NCBI GenBank assembly: GCA_964472315.1
Contig: CAYYJS010000077.1
Coordinates: 1 to 12,675 of the forward strand
DNA length: 12,675 nucleotides
From: CAYYJS01 sp964472315
GTDB lineage: Bacteria; Verrucomicrobiota; Kiritimatiellia; UBA8416
Reading direction: 5' to 3'
The position numbers and the translations under genes are program-made. The notes below the pieces were generated by a model. The model saw only the letters and a list, made by a program, of their open reading frames with translations. It was not told the DNA's origin and searched no databases. This document shows, piece after piece, positions 1 to 6,242 of the stretch. The first letter of the stretch is position 1. Each line of letters opens with the position of its first letter.

Positions 1-62
1 GGCTCGAACCTGCGACCAGAGGATTATGAGTCCCCTGCTCTGACCAACTGAGCTATGGGCCC
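1..62 (-). tRNA. tRNA with CAU anticodon (Met or Ile2), 3' part cut off by window edge
   Basis: Read on the minus strand, the RNA begins GGGCCCA (acceptor 5' strand). It continues with TA, the D stem GCTC/GAGC around a loop containing AGTTGG, an anticodon stem GGGGA/TCCTC with one G-T pair, the loop CTCATAA, and the start of the T arm (GCAGG then TTCGA). The anticodon CAT lies at 26-28. The 3' acceptor strand and the end of the T arm fall outside the window, so the discriminator base is not visible. A CAU anticodon is used by elongator tRNA-Met and also by the lysidine-modified tRNA-Ile2. The variable-region string TGGTCGC resembles bacterial Ile2 as well as Met types, so identity is left open. 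It is divergent from the homocysteine operon across 133 bases. Confidence 0.93.
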
Positions 63-80
63 ATCGCGAGAGGTGTCCAA

Positions 81-109
81 ACCCTACCGGATGTGCTCCG
101 GCGATGCAA
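81..109 (-). promoter_or_regulatory. Weak candidate promoter for the tRNA
   Basis: On the minus strand a TTGCAT box (104-109) is followed after 17 bases by TAGGGT (81-86), about 18 bases before the mature tRNA 5' end. Each box matches the sigma-70 consensus at only about half its positions, so this rests mainly on spacing and place. A small palindrome, CCGGA-5-TCCGG at 87-101, lies in the spacer. Confidence 0.25.
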
Positions 110-111
110 CC

Positions 112-144
112 CCGTTCGTTGCCGCTTGCCGTTCGTTGCCGCTT
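112..144 (+). repeat. Perfect 16-base direct repeat in tandem, period 17
   Basis: The 16-base string CCGTTCGTTGCCGCTT occurs at 112-127 and again, without a mismatch, at 129-144, separated by one base. The pair sits in the divergent region between the tRNA and the DUF39 gene, ending 11 bases before a TTGACA-like hexamer. Its place and its spacing, close to one and a half helical turns, would suit a regulator-binding site. It could equally be a recent local duplication. No known operator is recognised in it. Confidence 0.8.
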
Positions 145-155
145 CGATCCCGCGA

Positions 156-184
156 TTGACAGGCACGGCAATCCTCGCCACACT
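156..184 (+). promoter_or_regulatory. Candidate promoter of the homocysteine operon
   Basis: TTGACA at 156-161 is a perfect -35 consensus. With a 17-base spacer the -10 would be CACACT (179-184), matching at only three of six positions. The next base run, TTTTAAG at 184-190, is the only AT-rich stretch nearby. Transcription would start almost at the ATG at 196, and no Shine-Dalgarno sequence is visible before that ATG. The operon may therefore have a very short leader, or the true promoter may lie upstream. Confidence 0.3.
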
Positions 185-195
185 TTTAAGTTCTG

Positions 196-1386
196 ATGAA
201 GACCTACGAGGATATCAACCGGAAGATCGAGTCGGGCAAGGCCGTCGTGTTGACCGCCGAGGAGATCATCGACTACGTCGACCGCAAGGGACTCGACCAC
301 GCCGCGCGCGAGGTCGACGTCGTGACCACCGCCACCTTCGGTCCCATGTGCTCCTCGGGCTGTTTTCTCAATTTCGGGCACGCCAAACCCAAGATCCGTA
401 TGTCGGAAGCCTGGGTCGAGGATGTCCTCGCCTACACCGGCATCGCCGCGGTGGATGTCTATCTCGGCGCCACCCAGCTCCGCCACAACGACCCGGCCAA
501 TATGGATCACCCCGGCGAGTTCCGCTACGGCGGCGGGCACGTGATCGAGGACCTCGTCGCCGGCAAGGAACTGCAGCTTTTCGCCTTGTCCTACGGCACC
601 GATGAGTACCCGCGCCGGGAAGTGCGCACGTACTTTACGATCGCCGATCTGAACCAGGCCGTCATGGTCAACCCGCGAAACTGCTACCAGAACTACAACG
701 TGGCGATCAACGACTCCGATCGCGTCCTCTACACGTACATGGGACGCCTGGAACCCAACCGCAAGAACGCCAATTACTGTTCCGCGGGCCAGCTTTCGCC
801 GCTGCTGAACGACCCGTTCTACGATACCATCGGCATCGGTACGCGCGTCTGGCTGGCGGGCGCGCACGGCCATGTCTACGCCGAAGGCACCCAGCACGCC
901 GGCGCCTGCGAGCGAACCCCCGATGGCGTGCCCATGGAAGGCGCCGGAACCCTGGCCCTCACCGGCGACATGAAACGGATGCGCCCCGAGTTCGTGCGCG
1001 GCGTCAGCTTCCGCGGCTACGGCGTTTCCCTGGCCCTCGGCGTCGGCGTCCCCATTCCTATTCTGAACCCGGAGGTGCTGCGTCGGACCTGCGTGCGCGA
1101 CCGCGACATCCTCGCCCCGGTCATCGACTACAGCCACGATTACCCCGAACGCACCGGCCGCGTGATCTGCCGCGTGTCCTATGAGCAACTGCGCACCGGC
1201 GAGATCGAGATCGACGGCCGCACGGTCGGCGTCGGGTCGCTCTCGTCCTACCACAAGGCGCGCGAGATCGCCCACATCCTGGCCGACGAGGTCACGCGCG
1301 GCGAGTTCCTGCTGGCGCCACCGCATTCCCCGTTGCCGAAACAGACGGCCATGAAACCCTTGAATATCCGGATCAAGCACGCATGA
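196..1386 (+). CDS. DUF39 homocysteine biosynthesis protein (COG1900, MA1821-like)
   Basis: This 396-residue protein matches the DUF39/HcyBio family. In methanogens and sulfate reducers, family members are needed to form homocysteine from aspartate semialdehyde and sulfide, replacing the usual acyl-homoserine route. Family features visible are the opening KTYEDIN, conserved cysteines in FGPMCSSGCFLNF (C52, C56), the RNCYQNYN segment (C163) and the glycine-rich GIGTRVWLAGAHG (213-225). By family knowledge a conserved cysteine carries a persulfide, and C163 is a good candidate. There is no C-terminal CBS pair, which some relatives have. The ATG at 196 fits the family N-terminus, although no ribosome-binding site precedes it. 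The stop overlaps the next start by 4 bases (ATGA), implying translational coupling with the ferredoxin. The exact chemistry of the family is not fully settled. Identity is secure; the role is inferred from the family and operon. Confidence 0.93.
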   Translation: MKTYEDINRKIESGKAVVLTAEEIIDYVDRKGLDHAAREVDVVTTATFGPMCSSGCFLNFGHAKPKIRMSEAWVEDVLAYTGIAAVDVYLGATQLRHNDPANMDHPGEFRYGGGHVIEDLVAGKELQLFALSYGTDEYPRREVRTYFTIADLNQAVMVNPRNCYQNYNVAINDSDRVLYTYMGRLEPNRKNANYCSAGQLSPLLNDPFYDTIGIGTRVWLAGAHGHVYAEGTQHAGACERTPDGVPMEGAGTLALTGDMKRMRPEFVRGVSFRGYGVSLALGVGVPIPILNPEVLRRTCVRDRDILAPVIDYSHDYPERTGRVICRVSYEQLRTGEIEIDGRTVGVGSLSSYHKAREIAHILADEVTRGEFLLAPPHSPLPKQTAMKPLNIRIKHA

Positions 1387-1808
1387 GCGACGATACCGCC
1401 ATCACCCGAAAGCTGATGCTCTTCTTCCCGAAGTGCGAGTGCGAGAAACCGATCATCTACCACTTCGTCAAGGACTACGATCTGGTCGTGAACATCTTCC
1501 GCGCCAAGGTCACCCCCGAGGAGGAGGGCTTCCTCGTGCTCGACCTCACAGGCACGCCGGACAACATCGAGCACGCCCTCGCCTTCGTACGCGAGTTCAA
1601 CGTCACGATCAGCGACACGGTCAAAGGCATGGTGTGGAGCCCCACCCTCTGCGCGCATTGCGGCGTATGCGTCGCGCATTGCCCGACCGATGCACTCCAC
1701 ATGCCTGACCCCGCCACGCGCGAGGTCGCCTTCGATGGCGAAGCCTGCATCGAATGCCTGGCCTGCGTGCGCGTCTGCCCGTTCAAGGCCTGCGCCTCGG
1801 CATTCTGA
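1383..1808 (+). CDS. NIL-domain protein with two 4Fe-4S clusters (MA1822-like)
   Basis: This 141-residue protein has an N-terminal NIL domain (about 8-83), the small ferredoxin-like fold otherwise known from the C-terminus of MetN transporters. A bacterial-type ferredoxin domain follows. The first cluster motif uses C90, C93, C96 and C100, and the second C122, C125, C128 and C132; both show the CxxCxxCxxxCP pattern. An additional CxC (C18, C20) near the N-terminus and C137 could take part in sulfur handling. In Methanosarcina the orthologue works with the DUF39 protein, and its clusters are thought to provide reducing power for persulfide reduction or sulfide insertion. It overlaps the upstream gene by 4 bases and is 10 bases from the downstream one, so the three are almost certainly one transcript. 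Confidence 0.93.
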   Translation: MSDDTAITRKLMLFFPKCECEKPIIYHFVKDYDLVVNIFRAKVTPEEEGFLVLDLTGTPDNIEHALAFVREFNVTISDTVKGMVWSPTLCAHCGVCVAHCPTDALHMPDPATREVAFDGEACIECLACVRVCPFKACASAF

Positions 1809-1818
1809 GGCCGTCCCG

Positions 1819-2511
1819 ATGCCGGACACCCCACGCTTTTACTACGAGTATGTGCTGCACGAGGCGGTCTTCCGGATCTGCTGCACGGCCCGTGACATCG
1901 TCGAAGCCGAAATCCGGCGCCAACGCGCCATCCTCGACGCCTACATCGCCGCCTGTCCGGCGTTTCGCACGACACTGACGCCGATCGGGTGCGCGCCCAC
2001 ATCGCCGGTTGTCGTCAAACGCATGACGCAGGCCGCGGAACGCGTCGGCGTCGGACCGATGGCCGCCGTGGCTGGCGCGATGGCGCAGCTCGCCGCGGAG
2101 GCGGCGCTCGCCGCGGGCGCCCGCGAGGCGATCGTCGACAACGGCGGCGACATCTACGTGGCCTCGCCGTCGCCCGTGACAGTGGCGCTTTACGCCGGCC
2201 AGGCCGCGATCGGACACCGGCTGGCCCTGTCGCTTACCCCCGCGGACCTGCCGGTATCGGTCTGCTCATCATCCGGACGGATGGGTCACTCGCTCAGCCT
2301 CGGACGGTGCGATCTGGCCACGGTGGTCAGTGACGATGCGGCGCTCGCCGATGCGGCCGCCACCCTGGCGGCGAATCTGGTGCGCACGGCATCCGATATC
2401 GATCGCGCACTGGAGACGATCGTCGCGATCCCCGGCATCCGCGGCGTCGTCATCGCCCACGCCGATCGCGTCGGTCTTGCCGGCCGGCTCCCCCGCCTGG
2501 TGCGCGCGTGA
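1819..2511 (+). CDS. UPF0280 / COG2122 ApbE-like protein of the homocysteine cluster
   Basis: This 230-residue protein belongs to the UPF0280 family, distant relatives of the ApbE flavin transferase. Recognisable segments are GVGPMAAVAGAMAQ (77-90), DNGGDIYVA (107-115) and SSGRMGHSLSLGRCDLATVVS (151-171), followed by an alanine-rich helix. The ATG at 1819 was chosen because GAGG at 1807-1810 lies 8 bases before it. An in-frame ATG at 1690 would overlap the ferredoxin deeply and add a non-homologous arginine-rich extension. Genetic work in Desulfovibrio and Methanosarcina links this family to homocysteine formation together with DUF39 and the NIL-ferredoxin. Its biochemical role is unknown. 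Flavinylation of a partner or a flavin-dependent redox step is only a guess from the ApbE resemblance. It ends 16 bases from the convergent MarC gene. Confidence 0.9.
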   Translation: MPDTPRFYYEYVLHEAVFRICCTARDIVEAEIRRQRAILDAYIAACPAFRTTLTPIGCAPTSPVVVKRMTQAAERVGVGPMAAVAGAMAQLAAEAALAAGAREAIVDNGGDIYVASPSPVTVALYAGQAAIGHRLALSLTPADLPVSVCSSSGRMGHSLSLGRCDLATVVSDDAALADAAATLAANLVRTASDIDRALETIVAIPGIRGVVIAHADRVGLAGRLPRLVRA

Positions 2512-2527
2512 AACCGACGGGCGATTC

Positions 2528-3112
2528 CTACGGGACGAGAATAATCGTGATGCCGCGCCGGACGATCATGACGCCGATCGCGGCCAGCAGCATGCTGGCG
2601 ACCTTCGAGATCGTCCGCGCGCCCGCCTTGCCGAGGAACGACTGCAGTCGTCCCGCGAAGCTGAACACGATGCCGGCAATCACGATGTTCATGACCAGCG
2701 CAATCCCCGTGAGCACCGCGCCATGCTGGTTGAGCAGCAGCACGGACGTCGTCAGAACCGCCGGCCCGGTAATCAGGGGCACACCCAACGGCACGGCCCC
2801 CAAACTCTCCAGGTCGACGTGACGCTGGCTTTTCTGCGACGTCAGGATATCCCTCACCGAGATGAGAAACAGCAACGCGCCGCCGGCGATCATAAAGTCC
2901 GCGATCGTCACCCCGAGCAGACGGAGAACCGCGGACCCGATCGCCAGAAACAGCAGCGCCACGACGGTGGCCGTGATGACGGACTGTCTCAGCACCTTCC
3001 GGACCGCGGCGTCATTCAACCCATCCGTCAACGCGACGAACATCGGCAGAACGCCGAACGGATCCACGGCGACAAACAACGGAACGAAACACAGCCAGAA
3101 ATCTTTTATCAT
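2528..3112 (-). CDS. MarC / UPF0056 family inner-membrane protein
   Basis: This is a 194-residue, very hydrophobic protein with about six membrane segments. The family signature near the N-terminus is PLFVAVDPFGVLPMFVALT (11-29), and a second family block, GAVPLGVPLITGPAVLTT (105-122), lies after the third segment. MarC proteins were once linked to multiple antibiotic resistance in E. coli, but this was not upheld and their substrate is unknown. The ATG at 3112 is preferred: GGAGGG lies 10 bases upstream and MIKDFW is where homologues begin. Starts at 3175 or 3130 would add a polar tail. It lies 120 bases downstream of the TSUP gene on the same strand, so it may be transcribed separately, and converges on UPF0280. 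Family assignment is firm; function is unknown. Confidence 0.9.
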   Translation of the reverse strand: MIKDFWLCFVPLFVAVDPFGVLPMFVALTDGLNDAAVRKVLRQSVITATVVALLFLAIGSAVLRLLGVTIADFMIAGGALLFLISVRDILTSQKSQRHVDLESLGAVPLGVPLITGPAVLTTSVLLLNQHGAVLTGIALVMNIVIAGIVFSFAGRLQSFLGKAGARTISKVASMLLAAIGVMIVRRGITIILVP

Positions 3113-3159
3113 GTCTGGTGGACCCTCCATGCGCCCGTCTTCCGAACTACGCCCGAATA

Positions 3160-3202
3160 CCGCCGTCCCAGGCAAGGCTCCACTTTACCCCCGGGATGGC
3201 GG
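3160..3202 (-). terminator. 13-base imperfect inverted repeat, possible hairpin terminator
   Basis: The arms at 3160-3172 and 3190-3202 are complementary at 11 of 13 positions, plus one G-T wobble on the minus-strand RNA, around a 17-base loop. The hairpin begins about 30 bases after the stop of the TSUP gene, where a terminator for the long menaquinone operon would be expected. No run of T follows, so it is not a classical intrinsic terminator; it could be an attenuating hairpin, an RNA-stabilising end or chance in GC-rich DNA. Confidence 0.35.
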
Positions 3203-3232
3203 GCCTGTCCATCTCGTTGCCACGCTCTCGGC

Positions 3233-4093
3233 TCAATGGCCGAAACCGCCAAGCATCAGAAGTGCGACCGCCACAAGCACCACGGCGATGACGAGGACCT
3301 TGAGCAGGCGATCCGGCATACGCACGGATAGACGGCTGCCGAACGGCACGCCGACGAACGAGGCCAACGCCATGCCGATGGCCGTGGCGTAGTCGAGCTG
3401 GTTCCCGAACAGATATACGGCTGACGTCACGAATGTCAGCACGACCGCGATGAAAATCGATGTACCGACCGTCCGGCTCGCACTCATGCCCAGGAAGATG
3501 ATCAGCATCGGGATGATCAAGACCCCGCCGCCCACCGACGTGGCGCCGATCAGCGCGCCTACGATGACGCCGAGCACGCCAGGCACCAGACATCGCAGCG
3601 TCGGGTGACCCGTGATGTACAGGGCCAACCCGCCTGCCATCACCCCGCTCGATCGACAACGGGCGCCACGCACCAGGTTGCCGACCATCGCGGCGCACGA
3701 GATCAAAATGACGCCGGCGATGAACAGCTTCAACCCATGCTGAAACGAGACAACCGCCGCCGATCCGGCGCCAAGGCGCGCCACGGTTGCCGTGACGAAC
3801 CGGGATACGCCGACGTTTGCCGGCACGGCGCCGACCAGGAACCAGCCGGAGGTGCGCCAATCGATGGTCCTCAGCCGGATATGGTGCACCGTCGCCACGA
3901 CCTTGGTCAGAAACGAGTAGAGACTGGCTGTACCGACGGCCACCGACGTTTCGAGCCCGAACAGAAGCGTCAGCGCGGGAATCACCAGCACACCGCCGCC
4001 CACGCCCGTGAGACCGATGCTGAAGCCGATCGCCGTTCCGGCGACAAGCCGCAACAACAGACCGTCCCAACCAAACCCCAACAACTCATGCAT
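3233..4093 (-). CDS. TSUP (TauE/SafE) family membrane transporter
   Basis: This 286-residue polytopic membrane protein has about eight hydrophobic segments. The family's duplicated motif is plain: GLTGVGGGVLVIPAL (27-41) in the first half and GATSVGGGVLIIPML (183-197) in the second. TSUP proteins export or import small sulfur-containing or organic anions such as sulfite, thiosulfate, sulfoacetate or taurine; the substrate cannot be read from sequence. The ATG at 4093 has AAAGG 8 bases upstream. The gene starts 16 bases after the stop of mqnEC, so it is probably the last cistron of the menaquinone operon, though nothing ties it to quinone chemistry. Its closeness to a sulfide-using homocysteine operon makes a sulfur anion an attractive but unproven substrate. 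Confidence 0.92.
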   Translation of the reverse strand: MHELLGFGWDGLLLRLVAGTAIGFSIGLTGVGGGVLVIPALTLLFGLETSVAVGTASLYSFLTKVVATVHHIRLRTIDWRTSGWFLVGAVPANVGVSRFVTATVARLGAGSAAVVSFQHGLKLFIAGVILISCAAMVGNLVRGARCRSSGVMAGGLALYITGHPTLRCLVPGVLGVIVGALIGATSVGGGVLIIPMLIIFLGMSASRTVGTSIFIAVVLTFVTSAVYLFGNQLDYATAIGMALASFVGVPFGSRLSVRMPDRLLKVLVIAVVLVAVALLMLGGFGH

Positions 4094-4109
4094 GGATCAT
4101 CCCTTTCGG

Positions 4110-6242
4110 TCAAAAATCCGAGCGCACGACGGCATACTGCGTCGTGCGCTGGACCGGACGGAAACCCGCGCGACGGATCAGGTCGACGACCTCGTCGCGG
4201 GTCACCCGATAGCCCACGCCGGTCGCGCGCACGACCTGCTCTTCCATCAACACGCCGCCAAAATCGTCGGCGCCGCCCCACAACGCGAGCTGTGCGACAT
4301 CCGGCCCCTCGGTCACCCACCCGGCTTGGATATGCGGAACGTTGTCCAACACCAACCGCGCCAACGCCACGATACGAAGGTAGTCGACACCCGTGGCCGC
4401 CTCGCGCGCCAGCGCCGTACGCCCCGGCTGAAAGCTCCACGGGATGAAGGCCGTGAAACCGCCGGTGTCGTCCTGCAAGGCCCGTATCCGCATAAGATGT
4501 TCGACACGCTGCGCCGCCGTCTCGCCGAGGCCATACACCATGGTTGCCGTCGTCCGCAGCCCCAAGCCGTGCGCCTCGCGCATCACATCGAGCCATCCCG
4601 CGGCGGAAAGCTTCCGCGGACTCACCCGCCGCCGCACGTCATCCACCAGAATCTCCGCGCCGCCACCGGGCAACGAATCCAGTCCGGCCGCTTGCAGTCG
4701 TTCCAACACGGCACGCACAGTCATGCCTTCCCGTCCGGCCAGGTACGCGACCTCCGCCGGCGACAAGGAGTGCACACCGTCGATGCCCGTACGCTTAATC
4801 GCCGTCAACATCGCTTCGTAGAACGCCAGCGTCAGGTCGGGGTTAAGGCCGCCCTGCACCAGTACCTGCGTCGCACCCGCGGCCAAGGCCTCCGTCACCC
4901 GGCACACGACTTCGTCGATCGTCAGCGCGAACGCGCCCGGTCGTCCGGGCGCCACATGGAATGCGCAGAAGCGGCAATCCGCCGTGCAGACGTTGGTCAA
5001 CGAGATGTTGCGGTCGATCACGAACGTCGCATCGCCTCCGGGCACGGCACGCAACCGGGCCTCATGCGCCCACTCGCACAGACGCTGAAACGGCACGTCT
5101 TCGTGCAGGCGAACCGCCGCCGCGGCCGTCAGGCGTTCGCCGCGCCGCGTCGCGCGGCTCGCGCCGGCCGTCCACGCCGGCACGGCCGACGGCGCCGACA
5201 CGCCCCCGCCAACCCCGCCGTATACGCTGTTCGTCAGCACCGGCTCCAAACCCAGGCGTCGCACGAACGCGAACATATCCTCGACCGACGTGAAGCGGTG
5301 CGCGTCCGGCGCGCCCGCCGCCCGCGCGATGCGTTCCTCCTCGCTGGTGCCGCCCAGATCGTCCACACCCGCGAACGCCAGCACCTCGAGCAGCTTCCGG
5401 TCGACGTAGTTGGCCAGCACACGGATGTGCGGAATGTTGTCGAGAAACAGCCGCGCCACGGCCACGACACGCGCGATCTCGCATCCCGACGGCCCGCGCG
5501 CGACGCCGAGTCGCGTGCCGGCGGGGTGGAACGGCAGCGGAACGAACGCGGCAAAGCCGCCGCTCAGGTCCTGCTGACGACGCAACCGGTCCAGGTGATC
5601 GACCATGTCGGCCACGCTTTCGATGTGCCCGAACAGCATCGTGGCATTCGTCGGCAGCCCCAGGGCATGCGCCTCGCCGTGAATCCGCAACCACGTCTCG
5701 GCCGAAATCTTGCCGCGACAGATACGGCGACGGACGGGCTCCGCGAAGATTTCCGCGCCACCGCCAGGCAACGCGTCGAGCCCGGCGGCCTTGAGTCGTT
5801 CCAGCACGTCCCGCGTCGCGCACGGCGTCTGCCGGGCCAGGTACTCGATCTCGACCGCGGTCAGAGCCTGGATGCAAACGTCCGGGAGCAGGGCCGTCGC
5901 CAGCCGCAGCAACCGCTCGTAGCAGGCGAGCCCGATCGCCGGCGTCAACCCGCCGACGATGTGCAGGTCGGTGAGGTTGGCGCCCACGGCGCCGCGCAGC
6001 CGCGCCTCGGCCTCCGCCGGCGACAGCCGGTACGCATCCCCCGCATCCGACTCCCGCCAGTACGCGCACAGGTCGCACCGGTTCTCGCACACGTTGGTCG
6101 GGTTGATGTTCAAACTGTGAACGAACGTCGTGCGACGCCCGTGCAGTTCCCGTCGCCGTTCGTCGGCCCGCCGCATCAGCGCCGGCAGATTGCCGCCGCC
6201 GAGCAGAGCCACGGCCTCCTCGCACGTCATCCGCGCCGTCAT
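4110..6242 (-). CDS. mqnEC: Fused radical-SAM protein: aminofutalosine synthase (MqnE) - dehypoxanthine futalosine cyclase (MqnC)
   Basis: This 710-residue protein contains two complete radical-SAM enzymes in one unbroken frame. Residues about 1-345 are MqnE-like: cluster cysteines C52, C56 and C59 (CENRCDLC), LHIVGGL (93-99), FTAVEI-type LTAVEIEYLA (127-136), PGGGAEIF (159-166) and ATMLFGHIES (200-209). MqnE joins SAM to 3-enolpyruvylbenzoate to give aminodeoxyfutalosine. Residues about 375-710 are MqnC: cysteines C419, C423 and C426, LVQGGLNPDL (461-470), FTAFIPWSFQPGRTAL (596-611) and GADDFGGVLMEE (657-668). MqnC forms the spiro ring of cyclic dehypoxanthine futalosine. A Gly/Ala/Ser-rich linker spans about 342-370. 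Each half is about the length of its stand-alone enzyme. The start at 6242 overlaps the menG-mqnA stop by 4 bases (ATGA), with GAGG 7 bases before it. FbiC (CofG-CofH) has the same architecture, but its neighbours and the MqnC-specific motifs argue for menaquinone, not F420. Confidence 0.92.
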   Translation of the reverse strand: MTARMTCEEAVALLGGGNLPALMRRADERRRELHGRRTTFVHSLNINPTNVCENRCDLCAYWRESDAGDAYRLSPAEAEARLRGAVGANLTDLHIVGGLTPAIGLACYERLLRLATALLPDVCIQALTAVEIEYLARQTPCATRDVLERLKAAGLDALPGGGAEIFAEPVRRRICRGKISAETWLRIHGEAHALGLPTNATMLFGHIESVADMVDHLDRLRRQQDLSGGFAAFVPLPFHPAGTRLGVARGPSGCEIARVVAVARLFLDNIPHIRVLANYVDRKLLEVLAFAGVDDLGGTSEEERIARAAGAPDAHRFTSVEDMFAFVRRLGLEPVLTNSVYGGVGGGVSAPSAVPAWTAGASRATRRGERLTAAAAVRLHEDVPFQRLCEWAHEARLRAVPGGDATFVIDRNISLTNVCTADCRFCAFHVAPGRPGAFALTIDEVVCRVTEALAAGATQVLVQGGLNPDLTLAFYEAMLTAIKRTGIDGVHSLSPAEVAYLAGREGMTVRAVLERLQAAGLDSLPGGGAEILVDDVRRRVSPRKLSAAGWLDVMREAHGLGLRTTATMVYGLGETAAQRVEHLMRIRALQDDTGGFTAFIPWSFQPGRTALAREAATGVDYLRIVALARLVLDNVPHIQAGWVTEGPDVAQLALWGGADDFGGVLMEEQVVRATGVGYRVTRDEVVDLIRRAGFRPVQRTTQYAVVRSDF

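Noticed and set aside
63..195. SAM or other methionine riboswitch upstream of the homocysteine operon
   Set aside because: The 133-base gap has no recognisable SAM-I or SAM-II core, and the only strong -35 lies about 35 bases from the ATG, leaving no room for a leader aptamer.
2330..3331. Plus-strand open frame of 333 codons across the end of UPF0280 and the marC gene
   Set aside because: It is antisense to marC and out of frame with UPF0280; its composition is that of shadow frames.
3147..4070. Minus-strand open frame of 307 codons overlapping the TSUP gene in another frame
   Set aside because: The overlapping frame encodes a clear TSUP protein with both duplicated motifs; this one is polar and arginine-rich with no family resemblance.
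4110..6242. FbiC, the CofG-CofH fusion for coenzyme F420
   Set aside because: The architecture is alike, but the C-terminal half carries MqnC signatures (TAFIPWSFQP, GADDFGG), the N-terminal half MqnE signatures, and the gene is embedded between mqn genes with no F420 genes nearby.
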